Below, in pieces: positions 1 to 11,460 of a stretch of 64,000 nucleotides of DNA. The notes beneath the pieces were generated by a model. The model was not told the origin of the DNA. It made no database searches and saw only the letters and a list, made by a program, of their open reading frames with translations. Each line of letters starts with the position of its first letter. The first letter of the stretch is position 1. The position numbers were made by a program, and so were the translations under genes. Origin of the DNA: Dryas octopetala (taxonomy: Eukaryota > Streptophyta > Magnoliopsida > Rosales > Rosaceae); the NCBI GenBank assembly GCA_963921425.1, contig OY992838.1, positions 15,190,001 through 15,254,000 on the forward strand. Reading direction: 5' to 3'.

Positions 1-1529
1 AAACTCCTCTCTTTAGAATTTACTTAAGCGTTTACAAGTTTCAAGTTTTATCTTGAAGTCGAACTAATTGACTATTTGTTTAAACTCAAACCAAATCCTT
101 AAAATAATTTAGATTAATCCAATTTAATCTCTACAATTGAAACTTGATAATTCTAGCATGCTAATTACTCTTAAACAAACAAATAAGTCTCCAAAAATAA
201 GGCTAGGTATGCTTAATTAATAAATAAATCATGTTTAATTAATAAATAAATCTTACTTAATTAATTAAGCATGCATCCTAAAATTAAAGCCTAAAAATAA
301 ATAAATAAATAAAATAGAAATAATAAAATACTTACCCAGTTGTAGACCTCTAAAGCTAGACCCCACTCCTAGAGACTCCTCATTTCACTCCCAAAACTTT
401 AAACTATGGGAAGTTTATTCCCTTTTGGTATGTCTCTTCTTAGAGAGACTCCCAAATAATCAAGGAATGAGTAACTCTAACTTCACTTGATGGTGCAAGT
501 GAAAATGGTGGTGCAAGTGAAAGTGCACTAAAAATGCTCCAAAGAAGGCTGAAATTTGAATTGGGTCAAGAAAACCCATCACAAAACTCGTTTATACTAA
601 CAAAAAAATTGCGGGTCGACCCGGTTGGAGGCGTGTAGGTCGGGCGACCCGGTTGGAGGAGTGCAGGTCGGGCGACCCGGCTGCACAGTGACCGGTTCTC
701 TCTCTCAGATCAACGGCCCAGATCTCGCTCAATTAATGAGTTTGGACGGTCGCGATTAGATCGCGAGTCTGGCTCCAGTGTGATGTGCGTAGGACAGCTC
801 CCGTGAGCTTGGCATGTCAGCGCCTGCTAGTGCCTCGTCAGCGTGAGTGGACCAGTCACGTTGCGAAACGTGTCACGTGTCAGTCCAGTCAGCAAAACAA
901 ATTAATTTTTTTATTTTCCTATTTTTATAATTTCTCCAAATTTCTTTAAATCACCAAAAATAGCTCGGGACTCTAAATAATTCTCCGAAAAATCCTATGG
1001 ACTCGTAGTGATTAATCATAATTTCCTATAACCTAAAACAATAAATTGATCTCCATAAAAGTTAAAAAAAATTCAACTCCAATGGATTTAATTCTCAAAA
1101 ATTAATTCCAACTTGATAATCACTAAAATCACACTCAAGGATACTAGAGCTCAACTCTAAACCATTATTGGTACAAGTTAGTTACTCAAAAGATAAAGGA
1201 AATCTTTTTCCTTTAAGAAATCTTAAGTTTCTAAGTACAAAAGAAATTCGAAAACACGTGTCAAAACACGATATGATTGTAAAAAAAACCAGGCTGTTAC
1301 ATAAGGCAACCCATAAATTGCACAAAGTGTATAATTCTCAAGTGTTTTCATCTGAAATTGCACATTCTTATATATATGTATATATATATATAGACAACCT
1401 AGTTGGCCCTTTTTTTAAAGCTTTTCATTTGTCTAATTAGGTCAGGGTAGGTCTACCACAAACATGGATTGTGTTCGTATCTCTAGTCTTGGATGGAGGA
1501 CTAGTGTGAGTGACTTCAGTAGTCCTGGT
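1..1529. other. AT-rich non-coding sequence
   Basis: No coding exon can be supported here. The stretch is AT-rich apart from a GC-rich block around 600-900 that contains short tandem repeats. That block could be part of an old LTR retrotransposon, but no LTR ends, primer site or target duplication were found. It ends where the CACTA terminus begins at 1530. Confidence 0.5.
603..690. repeat. GC-rich tandem repeat, about 3 units of 30 bp
   Basis: Three near copies of a unit containing GTCGGGCGACCCGG follow one another. The core GGTCGGGCGACC is close to palindromic, so each unit could fold into a small hairpin. Composition differs sharply from the AT-rich surroundings. Function unknown. Confidence 0.6.
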
Positions 1530-1548
1530 CACTACAAGAAAAAACACT

Positions 1549-1785
1549 TTAGGCAACGAAAAGTGTTAGGCGACGAAACAAGTTCGTCGAGAATTTTGTC
1601 GCCCAAACCATGACGCCCAAAGTCTTGGGCGACAAATCTATTATTTCCGTCACCCAAAGATACATGGGGATACGAACCAAACTCGTCTCCTGAGGTAACT
1701 TTGGGCGACGAATGACATGGTGGTCGCCCAAAGTCGCTTTGGGCGACAGAATTGTTCGTCGCTTAAAGTGACTTTGAGCGACGGA
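1549..1785. repeat. Left subterminal repeat array of the CACTA element
   Basis: About ten copies of the decamer GGGCGACGAA or its complement TTCGTCGCCC alternate in both orientations within 240 bp of the terminus. In En/Spm-type elements such arrays bind the DNA-binding transposase; that role is inferred from the family. Confidence 0.7.
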
Positions 1786-2577
1786 ATTGTAAAAAAAAAA
1801 AAAATTAGTTAAGAAAATATTTGGGAGACAAATATTTTCTTAATTTATTTATTTTTTACTTTTTTTTTATCCAAAACCTATATAATAGAACACAAATTAA
1901 CACAATTATAAGTTTTTTTATCTAATAAATTTTTATTAACACAAATTAGCAAAATTATAATTCCATACAAAGTAGTAATAACCGTAATGGTCAATCTATG
2001 GCAAAGGTTGATGAGAGGATGGTGGCGGGACAAACCCAAGTATCGCCTTGGTCAATGCAACGTACAACGCATCCTTCTCTGCTCTCTCAGCTCGTAGGTC
2101 CTCTTGCAACTTCTTCACTTGAGCGGACAACCCTGCGACGACTGCAGATGGCTGAGAAGAAGACGAAGACGAGGATCGAACGTCACAAATCCGCCCATAT
2201 CCCATGCCACGTATTTCCTTACCGGGCCTAACACCTAATGAGTCTATCATAATACGAAGTCCGATAACAGGATCGGGTACTGGAATCGACTCTAACGGAG
2301 TACCCGAAGGGTGCTGCTCGGCCAAGCTCTCTAAATACGTTCTCGAGTTGGCCACCATCTCATCCTTCAAAATGTTATATATACAAGAAATCAATTAGAA
2401 AAATAAATATAAAAAATTGTGAAAAAAATTAAAATATAAAAAATTAACATGTTTTGCCTTGGCCGCATCACAACCGGGATGAAAATAGATATCCCCGAAA
2501 GTGTCTATCTCCGGGAATTGCGACCCGCGCTGAAAAAAAAAATTAATTTTGTTCAAGACCCACACAATATTAAAGAA

Positions 2578-4480
2578 TGTAACGACTCGACCTCAAATTT
2601 CACTATAAATTTTAACTTTTATTTAACTCTGGTATATCGTTGTGGTGGGCATGTTGCAGTGAGTCGGAAATTTATTGCCCCGAAACCAATCGAGAGTCAA
2701 ACTTCAATTTCAATGTAAAAACCGACCCCGTATCATTTGTTGAATAAACCTTTACAAGAGGTATCAATTGGTTTTGTACGTTTGATTTGAGTTGAGTTCA
2801 GTTGATAAGATGGGATAAATCATGGAAATTTAGTATGGGTCTTCACTTACGCCACGAGGATCGTTTGGTCATTTTACTTTCTCAATTGAAATTCGTATAC
2901 TTAATCCTCGATTATTAAAGTGAGCGATTACTTTTGTATTAGGTCGATGGAGCTTCGTTTCTTGATTACTGTTAGTGGCGAACAAGTGAGGATTTGTGAT
3001 TTAAAAACGTGTTCCGAAGAAGGGGTTGAGCATAGCTCAGCAAATACTGTGAGTGGACTTTGTTTTATAAACGTTTTTATGAAATTTCCTAATTTAATTT
3101 TTATTCGTTGTCTTGAGATTTATTGAGAATTGATGAATCGTGAGTGAACCCTTAAGAATTTAAATGATTTATGAAATTCGTAATTTATATTAATTATTTG
3201 AGTTTTGGATTTGAGAAAGATTAAATGTCAATGGTTTAAGTATCTTTTGACATGGGTTTGATTTGAGTTATTAAAATGAGCAATTTTAAACTGTCCTATT
3301 AGTACCCACTCAGCAGGTATAGATTTGCTCTGCACTCGCCTAGAGATGACTCGGCGGTGTATGACCAGCATTTGCTCTGCACTTGCCTAGGCGGCGGTGT
3401 ATGACCAGCATTATATATTGCTCTACACTGGTCTAGTCGGCGGTGTATGACCAACATGACATATTGCTCTGCACTTGCCTAGTCGGCGGTGTATGGCCAG
3501 CATTATATATTGCTCTGCACTGGCCTAATCGGCGGTGTATGACCAGCATGACATATTGCTCTGCACTCGCCTCAAAATAACTCGGCGGTGTATGACCAGC
3601 ATTATAAGCTCTGCATGCACGTATAACCAGCATTTCACTTCGCTCTGCACTTGCCTAATCGGCAGTGTATGACCAGCATGACAAGCTCTGCGTGTACGTA
3701 TGACCAGCAGTTCCCCGAGTTACTAGTAATGATGTGACTTTATGAAATTTCTCGAGATTTCCTTTGTTTGAGTTTTAAGTTGTGAAATCTGATTATTTGA
3801 CCTATCAGTGTTCTTATATGATGTTTTAATTGATATTTTTATCTAACATATTTTGCGGAAGAAATTCTGGAATCTCTTGTATACTTGGGTTATTCAAATC
3901 TTTACGTTTTATGGCTTTGTGACATTTTTCGAAATGTAGGTGAAATGGTTTTTAAATCTAGGGGCTTTTAAAGAAAACTAAACTGTTGGATAAGAAAGAA
4001 AGGAGTTGTTTTATTAAATGATTTTTAAAGGAAAAGTTTGAAAGTTATTTTGTTCACGCACTGAGATTATTTCTTCACGTTTTGATTTTTAACGTTTCCC
4101 CAGGTATTAGCGATCGTTGAGGTTAGGTCGTACCACGTCGAGACAGCAAGTTCCCCAATTGCAGTTCGTCAGTATCCTTGAACTTAATGGGTTCTTCCTT
4201 TAGTTAGTGTACTTGAGGTGTACAGTTAATTTAGTATGCTCTGATAACCCCGAGTTGGGTGAATAACATATTTGGATGTGGATTGGTTATTTGGTCGAAG
4301 ATCCTTTTGGTTGTGGTAGAGGTGATTGATGTTTTTAGAAGTGTTTTTATAGGCTTATAAAGTTTGAGTTAGTCCATTTTCAAAGGAGGTTTTGTAGAAT
4401 TTTCGGTAGAATTTTCCTTGATTTTGGATCCCACAGGACCTCTCCAAGTTTCAGAGTGGAATCTGGGGGCGGTCCTGTCA
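2578..4480 (+). mobile_element. Solo LTR of a Ty3/gypsy-like retrotransposon
   Basis: It begins TGTAACGACTCGACC and ends GGGGGCGGTCCTGTCA, the start/end style of large plant gypsy LTRs. The flanking five bases are AAGAA on the left and AAGAC on the right, a target duplication with one mismatch. No internal domain or second LTR is present, so it looks like a solo LTR left by recombination between two LTRs. It splits the CACTA transposase relic, so it inserted after the CACTA element. It carries a minisatellite at 3312-3715. Confidence 0.7.
3312..3715. repeat. Minisatellite inside the solo LTR
   Basis: Around seven imperfect units share a core of GCTCTGCACTTGCCTA followed by CGGCGGTGTATGACCAGC. 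Unit length varies between about 45 and 65 bp because of small internal deletions. Similar internal minisatellites occur in the unrelated LTRs at 17651 and 21431. Confidence 0.8.
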
Positions 4481-5666
4481 AAGACTATATATGTATTAAA
4501 TTAAATAATGACGTACCCGACGTCGTGACTCCACCCGATATGAGTTGGGCGTCGAACCACTATGATGGTTAAACGGTTTCCCTTTCCGGTTTCTGGCATT
4601 GGCGACCGACTTCTTCTATTAAATATTAAGCAAATTATAAATGTGTTAGTGTATGTATATAATAATAGAATAACAAAACAATAATCGGTTTTTTAAGGTC
4701 TTAAAATGATAAAACGTACAAAAAACGACGGGCTCATGAAATGATCGCACAAAAAACGCCACTAGTCAGGCCACTTTACCAACTCCATAGGGAGGTTCGC
4801 CAATGCCTCAATTGCCAATGAAAATCCCTTGAAATGCACATGTAGTTCGTGCTTCCACTGCCTGTAGGACTTGATGAGTAAATCTGTCATGTACGTGACG
4901 GTGATGAGATCATCCATCTGAATGTCAAAGTTAACCTGAAAAAAATATTAAATTGTTAGGAATGATCAAATTTATCATTTTGAATTAATTATTGAGCTAT
5001 ACTCACTGAGATGGAGCGGATCACTTTGTGTTGAATCTCTGCCGGTAATTTTTTCTAAGTGGTTGCAACCATAGCGCACTCGGCACGGATAATAGCCCCC
5101 GCGTCGTGCGAGAACAGATTGTCGACGTTAGGATCTAACGGTCGTCGGCCGTTTTGCACACACATGACTCGAATCCACACCCCAGTACTGCGCACGATCC
5201 GAGAGGACTTCAATCCACTACATGGTCCCTTCGTCGCAGTGGATGACGTCGCAGTAGATGAAGCGAAAGCGGTGACCTGACTAGAGCGGTGAGATCGACA
5301 GGCCCTCTGTGGGATAGAGGGGCTCCCAGTACTCGAGGATGGCTGAACTACATCATCGGGAGCTGACTCCATCGCCTTCCACCTTATAACTAAATTATAT
5401 TTCTCAAACTAATTAATCTACATTTTGTAATTACACTAAATTTTATATTTAAAAACTAACAAACTAACTAATCTACATACAAACTACCTAATAAATTTTA
5501 TAATTAAAAAACATATAAAACTAACTAATTAATTTTATGATTAATTTTAACATACAACAAACTAACATAATATACTATCACCATATATAACACTTTGCTT
5601 TGGTTCCTCATTTGGGGTGAATTTGACATCATAACAATAATCTAAAATGCATTGAAGCTCGCATAC

Positions 5667-6793
5667 AAGGAATAAAATTTTGGGTTTCGAGGAAATTTCG
5701 ATGGAAATTTCGACGGAAAATTCGAAGATTTTTAAATTTCGACAGAAATTAGACGGAAACGACGGAAATTACTATCAAAATACGAAAATTTTGAATGAAA
5801 CTTTACCATATGTTTATTTAATATATTATCTACTACATTGATAAAAAATATTGAAGAAACCAAATTATATAGTAAGTTTCATGTGATATAAGATAAATAT
5901 AATGCGCGCTGAAGGCAAATACTATTAAATAAAATTAGTATAATGATTAAATGAAATTAATATATTCTTTATATTTTATAATATATACACTAAACCCTAT
6001 ATACTTTATAATCTATACTCTATATTGTTTAAGATATAATATAGGATATTAGGGTTTAGGCCGATTAGGATATTTTTAATTATTTTTTATATAAAAATGT
6101 ATTAGAGTTTATTAGTTTAGAGTTTAAAAACAACTAAACGAAATTCCAAAATGGTCAAACGAAACTCCAAATCATTTTTTTGTTCAAATTACCCAAAAGT
6201 CTCAAACTCCAATAAAAAAAGTTTTTTATTATTTTTTTCTTTTTTTTTCTTTTTTTTCCTTTTCTTTTCTTTTTTTTTCTTTTCTTTTTTTCTCTTTCCT
6301 TCCTTATCTCTCCCCGTGGGCTGACCTCCTTTTTCTTTCCTTTGCTTTCATCTTCTCCTTCTTCTTCGCTGCTGCAGTGCGCCTGAGTCTGTGACTTCTT
6401 TTTTTTTTTTTTTCTTTCTCTCACACAATCACACACTCGTATATTTCTCTCTCTGCATCTCCATCACCACCCTCACCTTCACCCTCATCTCTTTCTCCCT
6501 CCTCTCTTTCTCCCTCCTCTCTTTCTCCCTCGTCTCCCCCCCGCCGCTGCTCCCTGCCGTCGAAACCCACCGAAGGATGCACAGAAAGTTTGAACCATCT
6601 TTTCCTCCATCTATCTCTTTCTCCCTCATCTCCCTCATGCCAGGCCCCCTGCCGCCGCCCTCTCGATCTCACCCCTCGAAAATTTCGGCGAAATTATCAC
6701 GAAAAATCGAAAATTATACGTTTCGATTTCGATCCCTCCTCAAATCAAAAATTTCGGCGAAATTTTGCCGAAATTTTTGAAATTTAAACCCCT
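5667..6793. mobile_element. Non-autonomous MULE-like element with 10-bp target duplication
   Basis: The 1127-bp segment is flanked by GCTCGCATAC at 5657-5666 and GCTCACATAC at 6794-6803, a 10-bp target duplication with one mismatch, in the size range of Mutator-like elements. The ends are related inverted repeats rich in AAATTTCG and CGGAAATTTC motifs. No transposase is seen. The middle (about 6190-6660) is CT-rich on plus and encodes only low-complexity frames. Confidence 0.65.
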
Positions 6794-6803
6794 GCTCACA
6801 TAC

Positions 6804-7676
6804 CATATGTATTATTCTAAGTCCCCAACACAGAAATCCACAACAGTCATATTAAGGTGAACATAATGCAACAACATTTCATTAATTAGAGCCAACAAGA
6901 AGGATGTATGCAGGTGCCAACAACCACAATTGTGATCTAGCATAAGAAAATACCAGCAAACTAATTTCCCTAAGAACAATGATGAGGATTAACTAATTTA
7001 TTCAACACTAATAAACAAATTTAAGAACAAAAAATTAGAAACACCAGCAAACACTAACCAAAGAACATGAAAGGAGCGATTGAGTCTTGAGTCTGACCTG
7101 AAAAATTTACCTGGGTATTACTATTCCCTTGGCCACCTGCACTTGATCCCTCTGAAAAAAAGTTGAAGCTAATGAGCAGAAAAAACAGAAAACAAAAAAA
7201 CCCCCAAATAAAAAAAAAACCCACAAAAAACCCACAATCGGGTGGGTTTGCTGCAGGTGGGTTCCGGTGGGGTTGCTGGTCGGGGTGGGTTGCTAGTGGG
7301 GATAGGTTTAGGAGAATGGGAATCGAGGGAGGCGGCATGGAGAGGGGAAGGAGAGAAAAATAGGAGGCTGGGGATGGGTTTCGGGGAGAGAGAAAGAGGA
7401 GGGGGTGGGTTCTAGGGAGAGAAAAAGAGGAGGGGGTGGGGATATGGATGGGTTTCAGGAAGAGAAAAATAGGATGAGAGATCGGGAAAGAGAGTTTTTG
7501 GCGATCTGGAGCGGCGACGGCGTCGAGGGGAAGTGAGAGATGCAGCGGCGAAGCAACGGCAGGGCTGGGGCTGTGCAAGCCAAATGATAGAAGATCAAAG
7601 AGATGAGAGAAAGCAAAAGAAAGGAAAAAAAATAGAAAAGAAGAAAAGAAGAAAAGAAACAATTTTAAAAATCTCG
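6804..7676 (-). other. Probable 5' leader/promoter side of the CACTA transposase unit
   Basis: No supported coding exon. Read on the minus strand, 7660-7240 is a CT- and CCC-rich leader-like sequence ahead of the transposase relic. The long minus frame at 7054-7662 is mostly Phe, Ser, Leu and Pro and is likely non-coding. This segment probably held the promoter and first exon of the CACTA gene, but no TATA box could be fixed. Confidence 0.35.
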
Positions 7677-7910
7677 AGACCCTTAGGTGACGAAATTTTC
7701 GTCGCCTAAAAGGTTTTTGGGCGACGAACTAGGAATCGCGTCCCCTAAGAAACTTTTGGGCGACGAACTTGGAAGTTCGTTGCCCAAACATTAAAATATA
7801 TGGCAGGTTTAATCCCGCCAAATTTTTTAGATTTTGGGCGGCGAAGAAGGAATTCCGTCACCCAAAAGAGTCTTGGGCGACAACTTTTCCAGTTCGTCGC
7901 CTAAAATCTA
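7677..7910. repeat. CACTA subterminal repeat array 2
   Basis: Repeated GGGCGACGAA / TTCGTCGCC units in both orientations, like those at 1549-1785. This is the expected right subterminal region of the same element, but the terminal CACTA repeat itself is missing. Confidence 0.65.
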
Positions 7911-7989
7911 TCCAAATAATTAATAATTAAATATGTTGTTAATTTTACATAATTAATTATGTTGTTAGTTTTATATAATCAATTTATTA

Positions 7990-8945
7990 ATTTTAATGAT
8001 CCAAACCGTTCATTTATTAGTCCCTCACTAAAAGATCATCTCTGCAAAAAATCGGTCAAATTGGAATTCATTTAGCTGTTCGATTATCATTATTAAAATC
8101 ATGATCGTTCATATGTTCGATCTTCGATACCTAACTTCTAAAAATTTGATTGAGCTAATTTTTTGCATAGATGATCTTTAAGTGGGAAACTAATAAATGA
8201 ACGGTTCGGATTGTTGAAAACATGATCGATATATGAGATTCTATATATAAATGAACGGTTTATATATTTGAAGAATAAAATTCTAGTAACTCTTTCATTG
8301 AAATCTTGTCGTTTCAATAATTGTGAAGACCACAACGTGATTACAACGATCAGAGCCGTTCATTATCTATGTTAATACTCAAAGATCATCCGTGCAAAAA
8401 ATCGGTCCAATTGGAGTTCATCTACCTGTTCGATTATTATTACAAGAAGCACAATTGTTCATACACCCTAAACGCCAAACCTAACTTCTACATCTCCGAT
8501 TGAGATAATTTTTTGCATGGATGATCTTTGAGTGGGGCACTAAGAAATGATCAGTTCGGATCGTTAAGAACACAATAGAAAAGTGAGCTTCTACATACAA
8601 ATACACTTGAAGAGTATAATTCTATTAGATTTTTCATTGAAACTTTCTCGATTCAACAATTGTGAAGACTACAATGTGATTTCAACGATCAGAGCCGTTT
8701 ATTTTATTCGTTTATATTCAAAGATCATCTCTGCAAAAAATCGGTCAAATCAAAATTCATCTACTCGTTCGATTTGTATTAGAAAATTCATAATTGTTCA
8801 TAAGTTCGAGCACCGTTACCTAACTAATACATCTCCGATTTAGTTAATTTTTTGCAGGGATGATCTTTAAGTGGGGATCTAAAAAATGAACAGTTCGGAT
8901 AGTTGGAAACATGATCGCATCGTATGCGATTACATACATAAAATT
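7990..8945. repeat. Array of a dispersed inverted-repeat family, copy A
   Basis: Alternating plus and minus copies of a unit with the hallmarks CAAAGATCATC, TGCAAAAAATCGGTC, GAACGGTTCGGAT and GATCGTTCATA. Alternating copies make long imperfect hairpins. The segment is repeated at about 9250-9930, and single relatives occur at 45003-45410, 50395-50580 and about 59640-59760. No coding capacity. Confidence 0.65.
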
Positions 8946-8963
8946 GTACAAAAAAAAAAAGCA

Positions 8964-9245
8964 ATGAGACTTTGGGCGACGAACTGCACATTTCGTCGCC
9001 TAAGATCACTTTGGGCGACGAACATTAAAATTCCTCGCCTAAAGTAACTTAGGGCGACGAACTATTTCCTCGCTCAAAGTTAATTTAGGCGAAGAATTTT
9101 AATATTTGTCGCCTAAGATCACTTAGGCAACGAACATCTTCGTCGCCCAAAGTCTCTTTGGGCAACAAATTACTTTGGACGACGAAATTTGACATTTCTC
9201 GCCTAAAGTAACTTTGAGCGAGGAAATAGTTCGTCGCCCAAATCT
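8964..9245. repeat. CACTA subterminal repeat array 3
   Basis: Dense run of GGGCGACGAA-type units in both orientations between the two arrays of the inverted-repeat family. It suggests a second CACTA end or an internal duplication. Confidence 0.65.
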
Positions 9246-9249
9246 TAAT

Positions 9250-9935
9250 TAATAGACGATGATCGTTCATATGTTCGAACTCCAATACTTAACTTCTACA
9301 TCTAGAATTTAACTAATTTTTTGGAGGGATGATCTTTGAGTGGGAAACTAATAAATGAACAATTCAAATCGTTGAAAACACGATCGATATATGAGATTCT
9401 ATATATAAAAGAACGGTTTATACATTTGAAGAATAAAATTTTGTTAACTCTTTCATTGAAACCTTGTCGTTTCAATAATTATGAAAACCACAACGAGATT
9501 ACAACGATCAGAGCCATTCATCATCTATGTTGATACTCAAAGATCATCCATGCAAAAAATCGGTCAAATCGGAGTTCATCTACCCGTTCGATTATTATTA
9601 TAAGAATCACGATCGTTCATACACCTTAAAAGCCAAACCTAACTTCTACATCTCCGATCAGAGCCGTTTTTTTTATTCGTTTATACTCAAACATCATCCC
9701 TGCAAAAAATCGGCCAAATCGGAATTCATCTACTCGATCGATTAGTATTAGAAAATTCACGATCGTTCATAAATTTGAGCACCATTACGTAACTTTTACA
9801 TCTCCGATTGATCTAATTTTTTGTAATGATGATCTTTGAGTGAGGAATTAAAAATTGAACGGTTCGGATCTTTGAAAACACGATTGCATTATATGAATAA
9901 CCTACATAAAATTCTACAAAAAAAAAAAAACAATG
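9250..9935. repeat. Array of the dispersed inverted-repeat family, copy B
   Basis: Closely matches 8104 onward, with short shared stretches such as GATATATGAGATTCTATATA and TTGAAGAATAAAATT in the same order. The match indicates an internal duplication of roughly 0.7-1 kb in this CACTA complex. Non-coding. Confidence 0.65.
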
Positions 9936-9937
9936 AG

Positions 9938-10135
9938 ACTTTGGGTGAGGTATATATATGCATGTTCCTCACCCATACATTGGGCGACGAATATGTATGT
10001 TCCTCGCCCAAAGTGACTTTGGGCAACAAACATTAGAATTCATCGCCCAATGTATGGATCAACCACCATTTTGGTGCGTGATTTGAGGCAACAAAGTATT
10101 GTCGTCGCCCAAAGTTTCTAGCTTTAGGCGAGGAA
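9938..10135. repeat. CACTA subterminal repeat array 4, truncated
   Basis: Final cluster of the GGGCGACGAA motif. It stops abruptly at about 10135 where a different dispersed repeat begins, so the right CACTA terminus was removed or replaced there. Confidence 0.55.
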
Positions 10136-10600
10136 CATCATTGTTCCACTTGTTCAAGAAAGGTACAGATTTGTTTTCTCAAATTTGGCCTGCCTTTTAC
10201 CCTATCAAATCTCACACAATTCAACAAACATATACTTGTTTTAAAGCTATGCATTTCTTCTTTACAACTATATAAAAATTATTCAAATTAGAGTTCTAAA
10301 ATCAAGATAATTGACTCCAAAGTAGGGTACCCAAAACTGCTTATTTTTCAAACTTCACTCAATCTCAATTCCCTTAGATTATAATATTTCAAATTTGTTT
10401 TTATGACTAAAAAATGATAAAATATAACTTATACTTCAATTATAATTGAAGAAAACATAACCCAAAGGATTTAAAGTCACAAATCTGGACCTTTATTGAA
10501 CAAATGAAACAATTAGTGGACCAAAACAGAACTTAAAAAAGATCGTGGACCAAAATTGAACTAGGTATAAAATAAGTTGACCAAATCTGTAATTTCCTCT
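10136..10600. repeat. Dispersed repeat with inverted arms
   Basis: The left arm (about 10136-10255) is the reverse complement of 60443-60570. The right part (about 10367-10600) matches 62221-62400 and 60535-60657 in direct orientation, sharing pieces such as GTGGACCAAAATTGAA and TCTGTAATTTCCTC. Three relatives in one window mark it as a transposon family. No ORF and no clear target duplication. Confidence 0.6.
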
Positions 10601-10626
10601 ATATATATATATATATATATATATAT
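10599..10626. repeat. (TA)n microsatellite
   Basis: Uninterrupted TA dinucleotide run of about 14 units at the edge of the dispersed repeat, just before the duplicated annexin segment starts. Confidence 0.85.
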
Positions 10627-10629
10627 GGC

Positions 10630-11460
10630 TGCAGGTTTGTAAATAATCTGATTTGACATGAAAATGCTTTTAACATGGACGGTAAGAGATGGATGAGTAA
10701 TTGTTAATGATGAAAAACCTTAGAGGAAGAGAAGGCTATTCAGTTCTTACCGTTAGAAAGCGTGTCCTTTGATAGCAGAAGCAATATAGTGAAGCTAATC
10801 ACTGTTTCACTGGATCTGGTTGATTCTTGAATATGCGGTATTAATGTTCTAATTAATATGCGGTATTATTGAATATGCGGTATGAAGAACATGACGTAAA
10901 TGATCTGATAATTGAAAATGAGCAGTCTTGTTATTCATTTTTATACATATTTAAGCTTGTGTTTGTATGTGGGGTCCTGTGGGTTGGTGAATGGTCCATG
11001 TGAATGTAAACGATGATTAATAAGAGGGATGGATGAGTAATTGTTAATGACGAAAAACCTTAGAGGAAGAGAAGGCAATTCAGTTCTTACCGTTAGAAAG
11101 CCTGTCCTTTGATAGCAGAAGCAAAGCAATGTAGTGAAGCTAATTATTGGATCTGGTTTGATTCTTGAATATGCGGTATTAATGTTCTAATTATTGGATC
11201 AGGCTTTGGAAACGATTTAAAATACATATCAATCATTGTCTGATGTGCAATTTATAGTCACTTTTAACAGCATAAATTTTTCTTTGGTTGTTTAGACTAG
11301 AGTTTTGATCTTCACTTTCATGTTCAAGTTGTTTGGTTTTATGTAATCTTGAATTTTTATCAATATGATTGCAGGATGGGGGACCAATGACGACTTGATC
11401 ATATCCATATTTTTATCAATATGTTCAAGTTGTTTGGTTTTATGTAATCATATTTTTATC
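10630..11460. repeat. Duplicated non-coding segment (annexin intron/flank)
   Basis: Matches 34190-34920 piece by piece. It also contains its own short duplication: 10683-10800 and 11027-11150 share TTCAGTTCTTACCGTTAG and TCCTTTGATAGCAGAAGC. It is the intron or flank of the annexin pseudogene that follows. Confidence 0.65.

Larger units (their letters stand above)
1996..5372 (-). pseudogene. Ptta/En-Spm (Transposase_24-like) CACTA transposase relic
   Basis: Minus-strand exons can be followed at 5372-5007, 4935 to about 4690, about 4640-4500, then about 2533-2450 and about 2370-1996. They encode blocks typical of the plant Ptta/En-Spm protein: a Ser/Thr/Ala-rich N-terminus, DHFMSPSFF, KGKPFNHHSGS, RGSQFPEIDTFGDIYFHP, and a C-terminal Ser run with a short Glu/Arg-rich coiled segment. 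It is broken by in-frame TAG codons at 5057-5055 and 4764-4762, and by the solo LTR at 2578-4480. The protein is the accessory, DNA-binding type rather than the TNPD/Tnp2 catalytic type. Family assignment is by motif recognition, without a database search. Confidence 0.7.
1530..10135. mobile_element. Degenerate CACTA (En/Spm) transposon complex
   Basis: The left end reads CACTACAAGAAAAAACAC at 1530, the canonical plant CACTA terminus. It is followed by subterminal repeats built on GGGCGACGAA and its complement TTCGTCGCCC. A minus-strand Ptta/En-Spm transposase relic lies inside. Further arrays of the same subterminal motif occur at 7677-7910, 8964-9245 and 9938-10135, so one or two right ends once lay there. 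No matching inverted terminus (TTTTTCTTGTAGTG) was found on the right, so that end is lost. A solo LTR and a MULE-like element are inserted inside. The element cannot be autonomous. Confidence 0.75.

Noticed and set aside
3312..3715. Regular repeats with variable spacers resembling a CRISPR array
   Set aside because: Units differ from each other and spacing is uneven; it lies inside an LTR in a plant nuclear sequence. It is a minisatellite.
7054..7662. Minus-strand frame of 202 aa
   Set aside because: Phe/Ser/Leu/Pro-rich low complexity from a CT-rich leader; no domain, and it begins in poly-T-derived sequence.
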